From: Clytia hemisphaerica
Lineage: Eukaryota > Cnidaria > Hydrozoa > Leptothecata > Clytiidae
Assembly: GCA_902728285.1 (NCBI GenBank)
Contig: CACVBU010001102.1
Coordinates: 2,064,335 to 2,128,334, forward strand
Reading direction: 5' to 3'
Length of the DNA: 64,000 nucleotides
How positions within the stretch are numbered: position 1 is the first letter of the stretch; each line of letters opens with the position of its first letter. The notes beneath the pieces were generated by a model. That model had not been told where the DNA came from. It did no database searches and was given only the letters and a program-made list of their open reading frames with translations. Both the position numbers and the translations under genes were made by a program. Below are positions 1 through 14,200 of the stretch, piece after piece.

Positions 1-2230
1 AAACGGCTAAAAAACGCGTTTAGACTTTGTGAAAAATTGGATCTTTAATTTTTTCTGATTTTTTGTATGAAAGTAGGGTACCATCATAGGTAAAAGATGG
101 CTCAAGCAGATTTTTGCAAAAAAATTTTGTTGGCTCAAAAAACGCATGTTTATCTATAAGAATCACTATTAATAAGCGTACATCAATGTTCTTAGTCAAA
201 TTACTCAATGTTTTATGAGATAGATGTTTTTTTGCTCATGAGGGCTTACTTTTAGAGAGTATATGTGCTTAGACATGAAATTTTGGTTGCTTAGCGTGTT
301 TTTAAAGAAAAACTGGCCAAATTCAATATTTTTTTATAAGCACATTATCTTAGGTATTAGCTTTTCTCGAGATTGGCTCTTTCATTCTTTATGATTTTTT
401 GCACAAAGATGCATAACTTTAAACCCTCAAATGTGACGGAGCCCGATTTTTGAAAAAAAATGTTTTTGGGCCAATTTGGGCCAAAAAACGGCTAAAAAAA
501 GGGTTTTTTGGACTTTGTGAAATATTGGATCGTTGTTTTTTTCTGATTTTTACATGAAAATAAGTAAAAGATGGCTCGAGCAGATTTTTGTGAAAAAAGA
601 ATTTTTCAGCTCAAAAAACGCATCTTTATTTATAAGAATCACTATTAATAAGCATACATCAATGTTATTAGCCAAACTACTCAATTTTTTAATGAGATAG
701 ATGTTTTGAATATGAAAGATTATTTCAAGAGCATGAATTTTGGTTTCTAAACGTTTTTTTTTATAATAAACAAACGACTAATTTTAATAGATCGTCACTA
801 TTTGTTTTCTGAATGATTGTTTAATGGTCATGCTCACGTAGATATCAATTATATTTGTTAAATGCATAACCAGGTAGGTCCATAAAAGTATCACTTGTTT
901 CTGTTTTTTTGGTACAATGATGCAAAATGATGATTCCTAAAAAGAAAATTTTTCCGGCCAAAAATTCCGGAAATATGTCGGAAAAACGGGGTTTTTGGCA
1001 TTTTCTCAAGATTTTATCTTTAGTTTTTTCAGATTTTTTGCTCAAAGATGCGTATTAACAATGCCCAAAACATGGCCAAAACCGATTTTTGAGAAAAAAA
1101 ATTTTCCCGCCAGAAACATTATTAATAGCAATGCCCACCATCAAGCATGTTTTAATTTTCAATAAAATTGATTTTTGAAGCCGGAACTGTTTAAAAATCG
1201 CCGGAACAACCTATTTTGGCCGGAAAGACAGTATTTCTTGAATTTCTCGAGCTGTACTTTATATTTTTTTATGAAATTTTGCACACTGATGTAAAATGAC
1301 AAAACCTAAAAAGTGACGGAGCTCAATTTATTTTGGCTGAAAATGCCAGAAATATGCCGGAAAAACTGTTTTTTTGCCATTTTTTCAAGATTTTCTCATT
1401 AGTTTTTTCTGATTTTTTTGCTAAAAATGCATATTAACAATGCCGAAAACATGGCCGAGTGTGATTTTTGAGAAAAATTTTTTCTGGCCGAAAATGCAGG
1501 AAATATGCTGGAAATTGCCGTTTTCTGGGTTTTCATTGGACTTTTTCCTTATAATTGGTTGTTTTTTCATTCAAAAACATTATAATAGCAATGCCCACTT
1601 GAACTATTTAAAAATTGCCGGAACAACCTATTTTTGCTGGAAAGACAGTATTTCTTGCATTTCTCGAGCTGTACTTTATATTTTTTTATGAAATTTTGCA
1701 CAGTGATGCAATATGACAATTTTACATAAAATGTGACAGAGCCCGATTTTCGAAAAACATTTTTTCTGGCCGAAAATGCTGGAAATAATATGACGGAAAA
1801 ACCGGTTTTTTGACATTTTCTCTAATTTTCACTCTTAGTTTTTTCGAATTTTCATCCTTTTAGTTTCTTGATTTTTTGCAGAAAGATGCGTATTTGCAAT
1901 GCTCAAAACATGGCCGAGTTCGATTTTTGAGAAAAAAAATTTTTCGGTTAAAAATGCCGGAAATCGCCGTTTTTGCAAATTTTCATTAGATTTTTTCCTT
2001 GTATTTCTATGTTTTTCACACAAAAACATTATTCATAAAAATGCTCACCAAAAATGCTCAAGAAGAAATGATTTTTGCGACCAGAACTTTCCATTTATTT
2101 TTTCCCTACAACCCTTCCCTCTCCCCCCATCAACAATCAATAATGAATTTATTGCGTTATGCATTTTTGCTAAACACTGATTTTTTTATTTTTCTTCTCG
2201 CATTGCTATCTTTCATCATCAGGTAGGTCC
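1..2230. repeat. AT-rich dispersed repeat with internally repeated modules (left window edge)
   Basis: The stretch is built from imperfect copies of one module: a T-rich run, then a phrase resembling TTTTTGCTCAAAGATGCGTA, then AATGCCCAAAACATGGCCGA, then a GCCGGAAA-rich block. The same modules in the same order and orientation recur at 61781-64000. A terminal GGTAGGTCC occurs at 873-881 and again at 2222-2230, so this looks like at least two adjacent elements, the first cut by the window edge. The short reading frames inside are repeat translations with no recognisable domain. The family is not one I can name. Confidence 0.8.
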
Positions 2231-4576
2231 ATTCAGTATGTTGCTTGTTTTATTTAAAAGTAATTGCTTCATGGAATAAAAAGATACAGTCAAATATGTA
2301 GGAGGGTCATTTTTCAAAATATTTTTGTCAAAATTTGATTTCACATTTCGCGATTTTACCCTACACAAATGAGCATGTCCTTCGTGGACTATTCATTTGA
2401 TTTTTACCAATAAGACAGGCGGTTATAAAATCTCACTCTTCATAAAACCTCTTTTATTTGTTTCAATCTGTGATCCTAAGGTGTAGACTATTTTTCTAAT
2501 CTTAAATTCTCAGAAGAAAGCAGAAATTTAATGCGAGAGTCGTCAACAAAGTGCTGTAAAAAATCATTGAATAAAAGAAGAACTTAAATTTTCAAATTTT
2601 TTCATTTTGAAGAATTGGTGCCAAAAAGTGAAACATGGAAAATTTTCTACGTTATGTTTTTTATACAAACCTCTGTAACTATGGGCAACCACCCCATTAC
2701 TAAGATGTTGGCTTGAAATCAAAAATGAAACCGCTGAAAACAAAAGTAAAATTTGCCCAAACTCCAAATCTCGTTATCTTGATATATGAGTTTAAGTCTA
2801 TGCTGTTTATTTTAGGCATGAGGTCATAAGGCTATCCATGTATCATAAGAGGGGTGGTTTGCTCAAAAGAATCTTGTACTTTTTTTCCAAATAAATCCAA
2901 AACAAATCCAATGAAGTGGCAATAGTCGTTTGGGAGAACGCAACGGTCTTTTGAATAACTAATTACCAGACCCAATCAATCGAACTTGTTGAACCAATCG
3001 AACAATTGAACTAATCGAACTCCATGAAGCAATTAAAGTTTGAGTAAAAAAATTAATCAAACCTAATCCAACACTCAAAAATTTTTGAAGCAATATGAGT
3101 TCGATTAATTTGGTCAGTAAAAAGTTTGGTTAGTTTGATGATATATTATCCTCGTATCTTCTCTGTCTTGCTTTTAAAGGATACAGGAAATATATTATTG
3201 GAATTAATTTCCTGATTTACATTCCAAATTTAGCTATGATATACTGATTAACAGCGGCAGGCAGAGCGACATGAACTTGTAGAACAAAACTGGGTTATCA
3301 AACTGATTGAACCACAACCCATTGATCTGATCGAGATTGATGGAACACTCACAATTGTTTTACTCAAACTTTAATCATTCAATGGAGTTCGATTAATTCG
3401 ATTGTTCGATTTGTTTGATAAGGGTCTGATAATTGCTCCAGCAGATGCAGAATTTTTTTTAATGATTACTTCATCTTATTGATTTGTCTTTTACAGCAAA
3501 TCAGTTACCTAAAGACAAGATCTTTAATCCTGTTTTTACTGGCTAAGGGAAAGTAATGTTTGTGGAGTAATTTGTTATTTAATAGACTGTTGTATTCAAC
3601 TATCCATTGTTCCCTGTGTTGCATATTTATCAGCTTTTTAATGCTTACTGATAGTGTTAGATAATACCCTAGCATGGTCTGCTTTTCATATACAAAAGAT
3701 TACGTAGTCCAAAGATAAAACTTTTGATTTCATTTATTCTTTGATTTTGAAGTCATTGCATTGCGGTCTAACTTTGTAAGGTCATGTTTTTTATGGAGAA
3801 TCGTTTTGAGAACTCGGATCCAGGCTAGCAAAAACTTAATTCTTCTTTCAGAAAAAGACTAATTTGTTTACCTTCATTTTTGCAGCCTCCCAACACCCAA
3901 GCTGTCAAACGTCACAAGTCGAATGAAATTACTTTTGATTTCCCGTAGAAATTATGCGATGAAAAATCCGGGTCTCAATGAATGAAGACTTTCTTTTCCG
4001 CACAAGTTAATTGAAGGGATTGGGGTTTGTAAACAAAGCGTCCAATCAACGTTTTTTGTTGCAAGTTTTACTTTAGTTTGGATGGCTCTCCTAAGGCAAA
4101 GGAAGGTCAGAATCACTGATTAAACATTTTCTTTCTCTCTACAGCTAAGCATTTTAAAGCAAGTATATCAGTGATTTAGACCTTTTTTTAACTCTCAACT
4201 CTAAAATGGGGTGTCAGAATTAGATGAGGGATGTTGACCAACTTACGGTTAAGGGCAAGATGCATCCCCTGGATCAATATAGGGATTTGATTCTGGTAAT
4301 GTTGGCTTGATGATTGAACTTGGGGTTAGCCTAATACATAACTTGAGTATGTTTTTGGTAGGGTTTTTATCTCTTAACTTGTAGGGATTTAGCTTGTTTA
4401 TAAGATGTTTTTGATAATAATATCTTGAAAGGGGAAATGGTTTAAAAAGTTTTTAAAACTTTTTTAGGAAAATCATAAAAGTCATAGCACAGTCAAAGAA
4501 AAGACCCAAAACACACATTTATATATAATTATTTAATGATGTTTTTTTTTTCTTCAGATAAAGTTTATTTGTAATA
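2231..4576. other. Gene-free region upstream of TICRR
   Basis: No reading frame here resembles a protein. It holds one inverted-repeat element (2961-3434) and AT-rich unique sequence. The last few hundred bases before the start codon at 4577 would contain the TICRR promoter and 5' UTR; no clear TATA box or CpG-rich patch stands out. Confidence 0.5.
2961..3434. mobile_element. Inverted-repeat element (MITE-like) rich in ATCGAAC motifs
   Basis: The left arm begins AATTACCAGACCCAATCAAT and the right arm ends AAGGGTCTGATAATT. The arms are imperfect reverse complements for about 90 bases and include GAACTCCAT against ATGGAGTTC and AGTTTGAGTAAAA against TTTTACTCAAACTT. No coding capacity is seen. 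Similar TCGAACTTAATCGA runs occur at 45485-45665. Confidence 0.65.
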
Positions 4577-5200
4577 ATGGCACCATCTTGCCCTAGAATT
4601 ATATTTCTCATTGACAGATCCCAATTCACTGACCCAAAATATGCGTTGTATGTTCACTTGGCTGCACTACGAATATTGGTTTACTATGCTCACAATTCTT
4701 CAAGTCAAGAGCCAAAAAATGGTGTTTTATGGGGCTACAAATTCTTTAATTCTCTTAAACAAGAGCAGAAATATGGATGTAAACGTTACCCATTTCTAGA
4801 TTTCACTACACAGCATTTTGATGTATTCGAGAAAGAACTATACTCTATACAAACTGATAACGATGGGTGTTCAGTAGACTTAAATAACTTTGGACAAAAT
4901 TTAAGAATAACCTTGACAGATTTATTGGCAGATTTTCACTGGGAAAGACCTGAGTTACTATCCCCAAGTAAAAAAGGTCAAGCATTAGACTCCATAGAGG
5001 ATGTTAGTAATTTTGTGTATTTATTTACATTGGCACCAAGAGATAGTGAATTAGACCAATATTTCAAATTAAAGAAGAAATGCAATCAAAATCAATTACT
5101 GGAAAAATTTATCCCAAAAAGCTTGTATATCAAATTTGTAAGGGAGCTTCGAATCAAACTCAACTGGGTGGAATCGAGAACATTCAAACACACAGAAAAG
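4577..5200 (+). CDS. TICRR: TICRR exon 1, N-terminal domain
   Basis: The exon encodes 208 residues from an ATG to the donor AAAG|GTATAAG, phase 0. Hallmarks shared with vertebrate Treslin are the opening IIFLIDRS strand, the YKFFNS motif, DFHWERPELLSPSKK, a YLFTLAP strand and LEKFIPKSLY. This is the N-terminal region thought to bind MTBP in vertebrates. The exon is unusually long for this gene and gives the strongest identification. Confidence 0.92.
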
Positions 5201-8200
5201 GTATAAGGATTTTCCTATCAACTGACGTTTCATCATATTAGTATATTAGTTCTTTCTATGTTAATAAAGACAATAAATAATGAAAGACTCCCTTAGAAAA
5301 TGTACCTTCGATTAACTTATATTTTGTATGTAAGGCTTTGTTAATGAGTTGACCTTATCTTTTTTAACAATAGTCTTTTCGAAAGAGCGTGTCGTAGCAT
5401 TGTTATTTAATATGTAACCCAAACTCTTTGAAATTGTAAACATTTTATCCAGTTGACCTAATGGTCAGTCTTTTCGGAAAGAGCGAGCCGTAGGATTCTT
5501 GTCTAACATGCAATCAAAACTCTTTGAAATTGTAAGCATTTCATCCAGTTGATCTAAATGGACTGAAATCTTATTTTTTACATCATTATTTTCATGATAT
5601 TTTTCCTTCCTACACTTATTTTCAGCTATTTGAATCATCACTTTTGAAAAACTGTTTGGAATCAATCGATGGAAATCTACTTTCCTTAAGAACAATAACT
5701 TACTGGTGGCTTCGTACTGAAGATGTGGGAGACAAAAAGTTTGCTGATTTACTGAGTACTTCTTGTCTGACTAAAGGAACAAAACCCTTTCCCTACCAAG
5801 AACCTTCGAACATTTTTACTGAATATACATTCACTATTAACCTCGGTAAGTTTACATGACATTATAATCTTTTGAGTTTGCTTGAGAAAAAGTTTGCTGA
5901 TTTACTGAGTACTTCTTGTCTGACTAAAGGAACAAAAATCTTTCCCTACCAAGAACCTTCTAACATTTTTACTGAATATACATTCACTATTAACCTCGGT
6001 AAGTTTACATGACATTATAATCTTTTGAGTTTTAACCTTTGGTTAGACAAAATTGCATTGATAATCTTCAGTATTGAAGTTAATGACTGCTTCTGTCACA
6101 GATTTCCATTCCAGCTTTATTTGGCTTCTTTAGTCAATTTTGTGAAAGAACCCCATTTAAAACGTATCTCCTCCCTTTTGCTTGCACAGCATTTTTAAAC
6201 AAAAGAACTCTTCTCCTTTTGCCGCCACGTGAGCACAAATTTGCATGAATTCTTTTGTTTATTTTGCTTTGTCAGCATTTTCTTTATCATAAAAAAATCT
6301 TTTCCCAAAACATAGAGATTTTTAGCATGGTTTTAGCCTATTCCTTCCAAGTCTAATACAAAATCAATGAAGCCAATTGTTCTTTAAAAGTGTTCAGTCA
6401 AGGCAGATTCATTTCTTAATAGTTTGTCGTAAATTTTGCTTTTTTGAACCTCTTGAATATTCCTTGTCTACCTAAATCTCCAATTCAACATGGTGTTACA
6501 AAATCTTTCTAGATAATGGAAACTCAAGTAAAATTTTGCTTTGTCCTGTTCGAAGTTTGTCTTACAAACAATGTGAAGAGGTAAATAGAAACATCATCTT
6601 CAATGGGGTTGTTGCCAAAGACAAATTGGATCCAAGAAGTTTTACTTCTCACCAGGCGTTCTTCTATACCTTCGGTTTGACAGGTGAGCTATATGCTTCA
6701 TTTTCCTTATGTGTAGTTAAAAATTAGCAAGCACAGCATTGAGCGCACTGAAAAATCATTTCAATACTCTGCAATACTCTTTATTTGTTCTAGATGTTGA
6801 AGACAAATTCACGTTTCTGATCAACAGTACAATCATTCAGAACCAAGTCATGGTTTGTTATTTTCTTACTAATGTCAACGAAATATGTTGCCCAAGAAAT
6901 CCTATTGAGATATAAATTAATTTTCTTCGACAAAATTCTGATAGCCGGGCTACTTGTATTTCATTTCAAATTTATTTAAAATAGCTGAGGGTGAAACTAA
7001 ATAATTTACTACTTGCTTTGTTAATGAAATTAACATAAATTTCGATTTAAAGGAGACAAAACGATATCAAAATGTAAAATTATGCAAATCACATGTCATA
7101 CTCATAAAGCGAAATAATAAAATCATAGCGTCAGCCTTGGTTTAAGTCCCCATGAGTTTTAAGTCCTCCCAAAAATTCATGACATTTTTGGTAGGTCCGA
7201 CCCCAACACTTTTAAAATTATTGTTCCACAAACAAAAGGGTTATTCAATTTAAATTGTGTTGCAGTTCGAAGGTTAAAAAAATCAGCTTCATGAGCTTTA
7301 ATTTGAATTATTGAAGCCAACCATTAAGATGAAGTATTCAGCCCCCACGTTAAATGATGAGATTTCAGCTCCCTCCAAGTACTGGGAAGAATCGAACAAA
7401 AGATTAGCACCATCGTTAAATAACGGACAGATCCATCATCATCCCTCCAAGTACATTAGGCCCCCCAAATAATTTGAAACATCTTAACTGCTTTTAAACT
7501 AGATACGTGGACTTTTTGATTATAGAAAATCACCTGGAGACCCAGTGATGTTGCAGCAGACATTGATAGTGTTTTGATACCATGCACACACAAATTTGGT
7601 ATAATTTTACCCATGGCATTTGAATCAACAGACCAAAAGAAGATAACAACGAGAAATGGAATCACCGGTGAATCCTTTATATTAGAAATTTCTTCTTTTT
7701 CTCTCTTTCCCATCTATTCATGATATGCACCACTGGAGAGTCTTCTGAGAACTTTTAAAATCTTCCACTCAATACGTCACTTAAACAATAGAAAAAGTGA
7801 CTTATTGAGTGGAACAAGAACAGAAAAGTTGCATAATTTTGTGAAGTCATTGCAGTGGTGCATATCATGAATAGACTATTATTTTATGGGTTTAATAAAC
7901 CACTGATATTTTCTTATATAGAACCAACTCAAGTGCTTGAGTCTGGAAACGGTGAGACTTGAATATTTAATATTATGTTTTCTTTGGATAAGTTACAATG
8001 AATAGAGCTCTGTGTAGGCAAGTTTGAAAAAAGCGAAAAAATTAAAATAATTTGTTTGTAGAAGTTTTTTGTATTACCGCTACAGATCACAGTTCCTATT
8101 CATGATATGCACCATTGCAATGTCTTCCACGGACCCAACATCTGATTGGTTGAAAGTGACGTATTGACTGATTTTACGTCACTTACAACCAATCAGCTAT

Positions 8201-11200
8201 TGGGTTAGTGATGTAATCATGAATAAAACAGAGTCTCTGTTCCACATCCTGTTCCTATCTCAAATAAAACTCTGTGACAGGAAATCTTTAAAAGAAGCGA
8301 CAATTCTTTGTGTGGTTAAGCCCTACTCTTGGACTTTTAGGCATTGTTTTGATTGTTTAAACAGGGTCCGCAGCCTACCGGTAGGCTATCTATTAACTGA
8401 AGGGAACATTGGAAGGAGCGCCGGGATTATAAACCTCCATTCAAGGTGCTGACAACTTCACTACTTGGCCATCACTGCAAAATAACAGAATAACTTTAGA
8501 ATTAATCATACATTTTTTGATTTTCTTAGAAAGTCAACTTTCTTCAGAGGATTGTGCAGCTGAAGATGAGAATGAAGACCCTCTATCATTGGTTTTGAAA
8601 ACAAAAATCACTAATTGGGAATTTGGGACAGCTCTTGTCAATTGCATTGATAACTGGTTCATGTATAATCCGAATCTGGGATTCAAATATGCAGCAAGGA
8701 ACATTTTCAGGTACTTTTGGATCTTTTGTTTATTTTCTTTTGTTTTTCAACACTGTTGTGGTCAGATCGCTTAGTTAATTTTGCAAAAAAAATAATATTA
8801 TAATAAAGCCTGAATTTAATAACGTCGTGTCTTGTAAGGGCTATAAAAGTGAAAGACAGGGCCCAGATTTTTGCTGTCTTTTGATTGAAATAATAAAAAA
8901 ATTTGATTTTCTTTTCGTTCAGGAAATTATATAAAGGTCAAATCATCCAGAACGAAAGACGTGAAGAGAATTGCAAACAACAATTACTAATATTAGAAAA
9001 GAAGCAGAAAAAAGCAAAAGATGAAGCTGAGAAATTGAAAAAAGAAAAAGAGAAAGAAGAAGAAGAAAAGCAACAGACGAATCTCCAGTCATCACAACAA
9101 ACACAACAACAATCAAACGAAAAACAAAAATCTAAGAAGAAGACCAAATCTAGACGGCTGAAAGGTTAATGAGCCAATACCCTTTTAGATCTTCTATGTG
9201 CTTCAGGGTATATACGAATCCTTGATCCTGTGCAAAGCTCATAAAAAAGTCTTTCGAGGTTGAAATTCTCTGAAAAAATAAGGAACATCCAGGCTTTGAG
9301 CTAAGTCAAGCTTCTTATAAAAAGAAAACGTGTATAATTATCATAATAAAAATTTCCATTTTCCTTCAAAAATACAGGAACTGAATTTTCTCTAAATACA
9401 AAAGAAGAATATTTTCCTTACTATCCTTTTACTTTATTTCCTAGGGATGTCATGGGTACGTTGGCGACTACAGGAATACACTCAAAGGCAGAAAGAAAAA
9501 CAACATAGCGAAAATCCTGAAGACAAAGAAGAAAAGAAAGAGGAAGCTAAAGAAATCATTGAACTCCCACCACCTTTGCCTGTTGAAGGTATGTTCAATA
9601 ACGGTTCTTTCTAAATTCTTCCTATTCAGCTATTCAAAGAGATGTTTTCTTTTGTGTGTTAACCACAACCTCGTCCCGGTTTTTCCCAGGCTTTATTTGC
9701 GTTACTGATTGGCGCCAGAGAATTATCTAGCGCTATCAGTAAGCATACGAAGTTGTGTTAACCACTATTTTAGATATTTGTGCCTTTGAGAGACATCTTA
9801 TTTTAAAAGTCATTTTAGTGTTTAAGATTTTTCGAGAAGGAAAACAACAGCTCGTGTTAAAGATCTCAGTCATGTCATGTGATCCGACATAAACAAAAGA
9901 TGCATCCATTTCTGATATTGATGAATTTTAAGTTTTAAATTTTATTTCAGAATTCAAATCGCAAGAGGAAATGAAAAGATATTTACAATTGGAATGGGAG
10001 AGTTTGGAGGCAGCTGTAAGAATGATTAATAAATTTTATTTTCTGCCTTTTCGACTAGATTTATTGTACTATTTAATCTTCAAACTGATCAAGCTCTTCG
10101 TTCGATGGTTATAGTTGGTAAAGTTTAGAGGTACTGTATTACTTGGGCGTTTATTAAATCTTTAGGAGGGCGTTTTATTCGAGGAGAAGGGGGTCTAAAA
10201 GAAGGTGGCGTTTATTGAATAATTTACAGCCGAGGTCACTTTAATAATGCGAATTGAAACCTTATTTTGCTTGTTCATTATTATTTGAGTACAAATATGT
10301 CAATTTACGATGTAGAAACGGGCCGTAATCAGTTCAAATACTAAAACAATACAATCATTATCATATATCTAAGTTTTCTTTTATATTATACTTACAGCTA
10401 CTTGTTTCTGATAAACGCCCCTCCTAGAAGGGAGGCGTTTATTTGAAGGGGGCATTTTTAAGGAGTACTTTCTTCAAAAAATTTCTTCAAAGGATGGATG
10501 TTTATTCGAGGGGGGCGTTTAAAAAAAAGGGGTTTTATTCGAAGTAATACGTATCTACAAACAGTGCCATAACATATTGGTACTTTTGGCTAATTTACCA
10601 TTTTTCCAAAATTGAAGTTCGAGCGAGATTGTAAATTTCAGGCCTTCAACTTAATTTCATCGATTATTTCGATCTGGGAGGGATTCATTGGGTTCTAGGC
10701 TATATTTCAAGCCCTACTGGACCATTTTTGAACTTTTGGATCCTCAGTCCTAAGGTCCTAAGACTCAGAGTTAAAACTCTACCCTTCGAACCTACTTTAG
10801 AGCACTTACAAATCGATTGTGGTTTCAAAACTTCCCGGTGGATTTCCCTTTTGTGCCAAGTATTTTCTCACTGATTGTATTTTCCCTGAACTTTTTTGGT
10901 TACGATGTAGAAACCACTCTCAAGGGAGTTACTCTAATTATGCTGAGATGGTTTCCACATGGTAGGAAAAAAGCGAAAGATACAACAGAAGACATATTTT
11001 GCAGGCCCTGCATATAAATGGTTTTTTATCTTATTTTGCAGGAGTTTTTGAAGCATCGACTCGTAGAACGTTTTGTGATGACTCCCATTCAGTTCTTTTC
11101 TTCGATTGATGAAAATTCATGCCAGGTATCGTCGCTTTGAATTTTTGGCCCAGCGCTAAGCGAGTGGGCCTTTCATTTGCAACGTTCTGTTCGTGTGTAC

Positions 11201-14200
11201 GTGTGTCTGTCCGTCCGTTTTGGTAGAAACGGCGCTTAAAACCAGTAACACACTTTTTAATTTTGCCGTCTGGAGAGGGAAAACCTTGCTAAAGTTGGGT
11301 ACTGGCTATAAAAGATATATTTTCTGATTCCGCGCTTCTTCAAAACAATTTTCAAAACAAAGAAAGATGGCGGTCGAAGCGAGGAGGTTGATTTTTATAT
11401 ATATTATCTTGCACATTTTCTTTGCTTTAGTGGTCAAGAGACTTTCAAACCAAAGAAATTTTTTAATGATTTTTCTTTATAAACCTTTTTCAACATTCTG
11501 CCATATCTTATAGTCTTTGCTCAAGTTTTCATAAAGTTTTATGAGTGGAAATTCTACCTTAAATCACTTTCATTTTTAGTTTCTTGTTTTCAAAATTTCA
11601 AAAAGACTTTATTTTTAAGAAATAATGGCTTCTGATATAGAAATAAATAAACTGAAATGCAGCTGATGTGTAAAATTGAATAAGTTTGGAACTTCTTTCT
11701 TGATGCTACACAAGAAAATAGTCACTTCTGGATCTGTCGCTGTTAACAAAACAACGGTCAGTGGTGGGACGTGGTACCGTGAAGTCGGGTAACTTGCATT
11801 GCATCAGTGGAGGCAAACATGCATAGCCCTCAAATGAAGTTAAATAAAAATAAAAATGGTAGAATAGAGCTGCGAGTGGAGCTGCGTAGTTCATTTGTTT
11901 TGAAATTTTGCTGCTTTTATTGGTCATTCATTTGAGGGCTATGCATGTTTGCCTACACTGATGCAAGTTACCCATCACGGTATGATTTTCAAACTCAACA
12001 CATAATTATTTCAAGTAAACTGATTCTGGAATTTGGTAATGGACACTAAAATGGAGCTCATGTGTAAATTGGAACAAGATTGGAACTTTTTCCATGATGC
12101 TACGCGTGAAAATGGTTGTTTCTGGATCTGTCTCGTTTGAGGATTGGTGGCTTGATTTTTCAAACTCGACACAGAATTATTTCAAGTAAGCTGATTATGG
12201 AATTATGTTAACGGAGACTAAAATACAGCTCATGTGTAAATTTGAACAAAATTGGGACTTTTTTCATGATTCTACACATAATAAATGAAATGGTCATTTC
12301 TGGATGTCGCAATAAACGGTCGGTGGCTTGATTTTTTGTAACTCGACTCACATAATTATTTAAAGTATAAACTGATTCTGGAATCTGTTAATGGACACTA
12401 AAATGCAGCTCATGGGTAAAATTTGAACTAGATTGAAACATTTTTCATGGTTGCAACGCATATGAACAGTGAAAATGGTCATTTCTGGATCTGTCACATT
12501 AACTGTTAACTCACATTACTACATGAATTTTATTAGCCTGGATATGCAGACCGTAAACTATTTCACCGTCTATTTTTTAAAGATTATTTTTTTAGTTTAC
12601 GGTCTGATCCTAACTAACATGCCTGCAGGGATATTTCTCCCTGCATTATGTCTGTATGTGAGTGCACCTAATTCGTTAATTGGCGCCCACTCACTATATA
12701 TTCGCGGGATTTTTTTATATTTTTCTGTGGGCGCGCATAATTTATGGACATTTTCCACCTAGGACATTTTTATTCCCCCCCTTGCTTATTAAGTTTTGGG
12801 ATTTTTTCCAACCTCCCCCGCCTATTCCAAACCCCCCAGCTATTAGGTACCCGAGAGTATTCAACCAGGTGAACCTGCGCCTGTAGACCCGGTTGGTTAG
12901 GAGACCATCAATAAAATTTCAAGTGTCTAACTAATGAGACGTACCGCGGTGATTTTGAAAAGATTTTTCCTGTCTTCACTTTGATCCATGTCAACAGGGT
13001 CATACATTTAGCTATAAGCAAAAAGCTTGTACCCAAAAATTTTAAAAATGTCAAAAAATGAAGGTCTTCAAATCTCTCTAAAACCTATTTTTATGGGAAG
13101 CTATGGTATTTTGTAGCAAAAAGCAAAAAAAAATAGAGCTTAACCTCGCTTTAGAAATTTTTTATAGCATATTTTAGGTTTTTGTAAATCGCAGGCCAAA
13201 AATAGGAGAAAAAATCATCAAGTTTTGCATTTTCTTCTCATTGACTTCATTTTTAACCCCTACTATTAACCATTTTTGAAATCTACCTTTGGAATGATGT
13301 TTTTATTACAGGGTTTTTTTTCAGGTATAGATTTAAAAAACTAACCAAAAGGCCTCTTGCAAGCTGAGTCAACTTTCTATAGGACTTGGACTGGTTAATC
13401 TATGATTTGAGGCTTTCAAATCCAGTTTTTCACTGACTAGTACTAGGTCAGAGTTTTTGTCACGCCGTGACGGAAAATTTTCAATAGCCTTTAAAAATCT
13501 ATGAGAGTGGAATCAGGTCTTAATTTTCTCCATGAAACATCAACCATATAGTGTTAATCAGAAACCTAAAATAGAAATTCAAAAATCAACCCACAAGATT
13601 TTCTGTAGCCCTTTTTAGTTTTTGTCACGCCGTGACGGAAAATTTGGGCCTATGTCAAAATTCCCCTATCTTTTCGTCAATTGTACTTGAATTGAGATTT
13701 CTTTGCTTGAAAATTCTTCAGATAGGTAGAGTATATCAGAATATGCAAAAAATGGAGTCAAAAATGCAGAATTACAATAGAGGTCCTGCAAGGTGGATTT
13801 TCTCATTTTTGATCAAAATGTTTCGCAGGCTAATTTTGGAAAAACCCGGTTTTTTTTTAGGAATTAGCTCATGTTTTAACTTTCTAAGTTTATTTTTCTC
13901 ATTCTAGTATGTGTTTCTGACAACTTTACATTAAAATTATAATATTTCTTACAAATTCAGGAAAATAATTACATATTTCTCATTTATGATTTTTAGCGTT
14001 TCATCACTTTTTTGGCCAAAAATGGGTCATTTTTAGGCCGAAATCCAAAAAAACCGGAATATTAACTTGAAAATAACCCTATCATGTATATATCAGTAGA
14101 AGCGGACTTTTAAGAAGACTTTGAATATCCAAGTTTCATGTCCTGAAAAAGAACTCAACTCAAATTATTATGCTTTAACTGCTAAAAATAGACATGGGTA

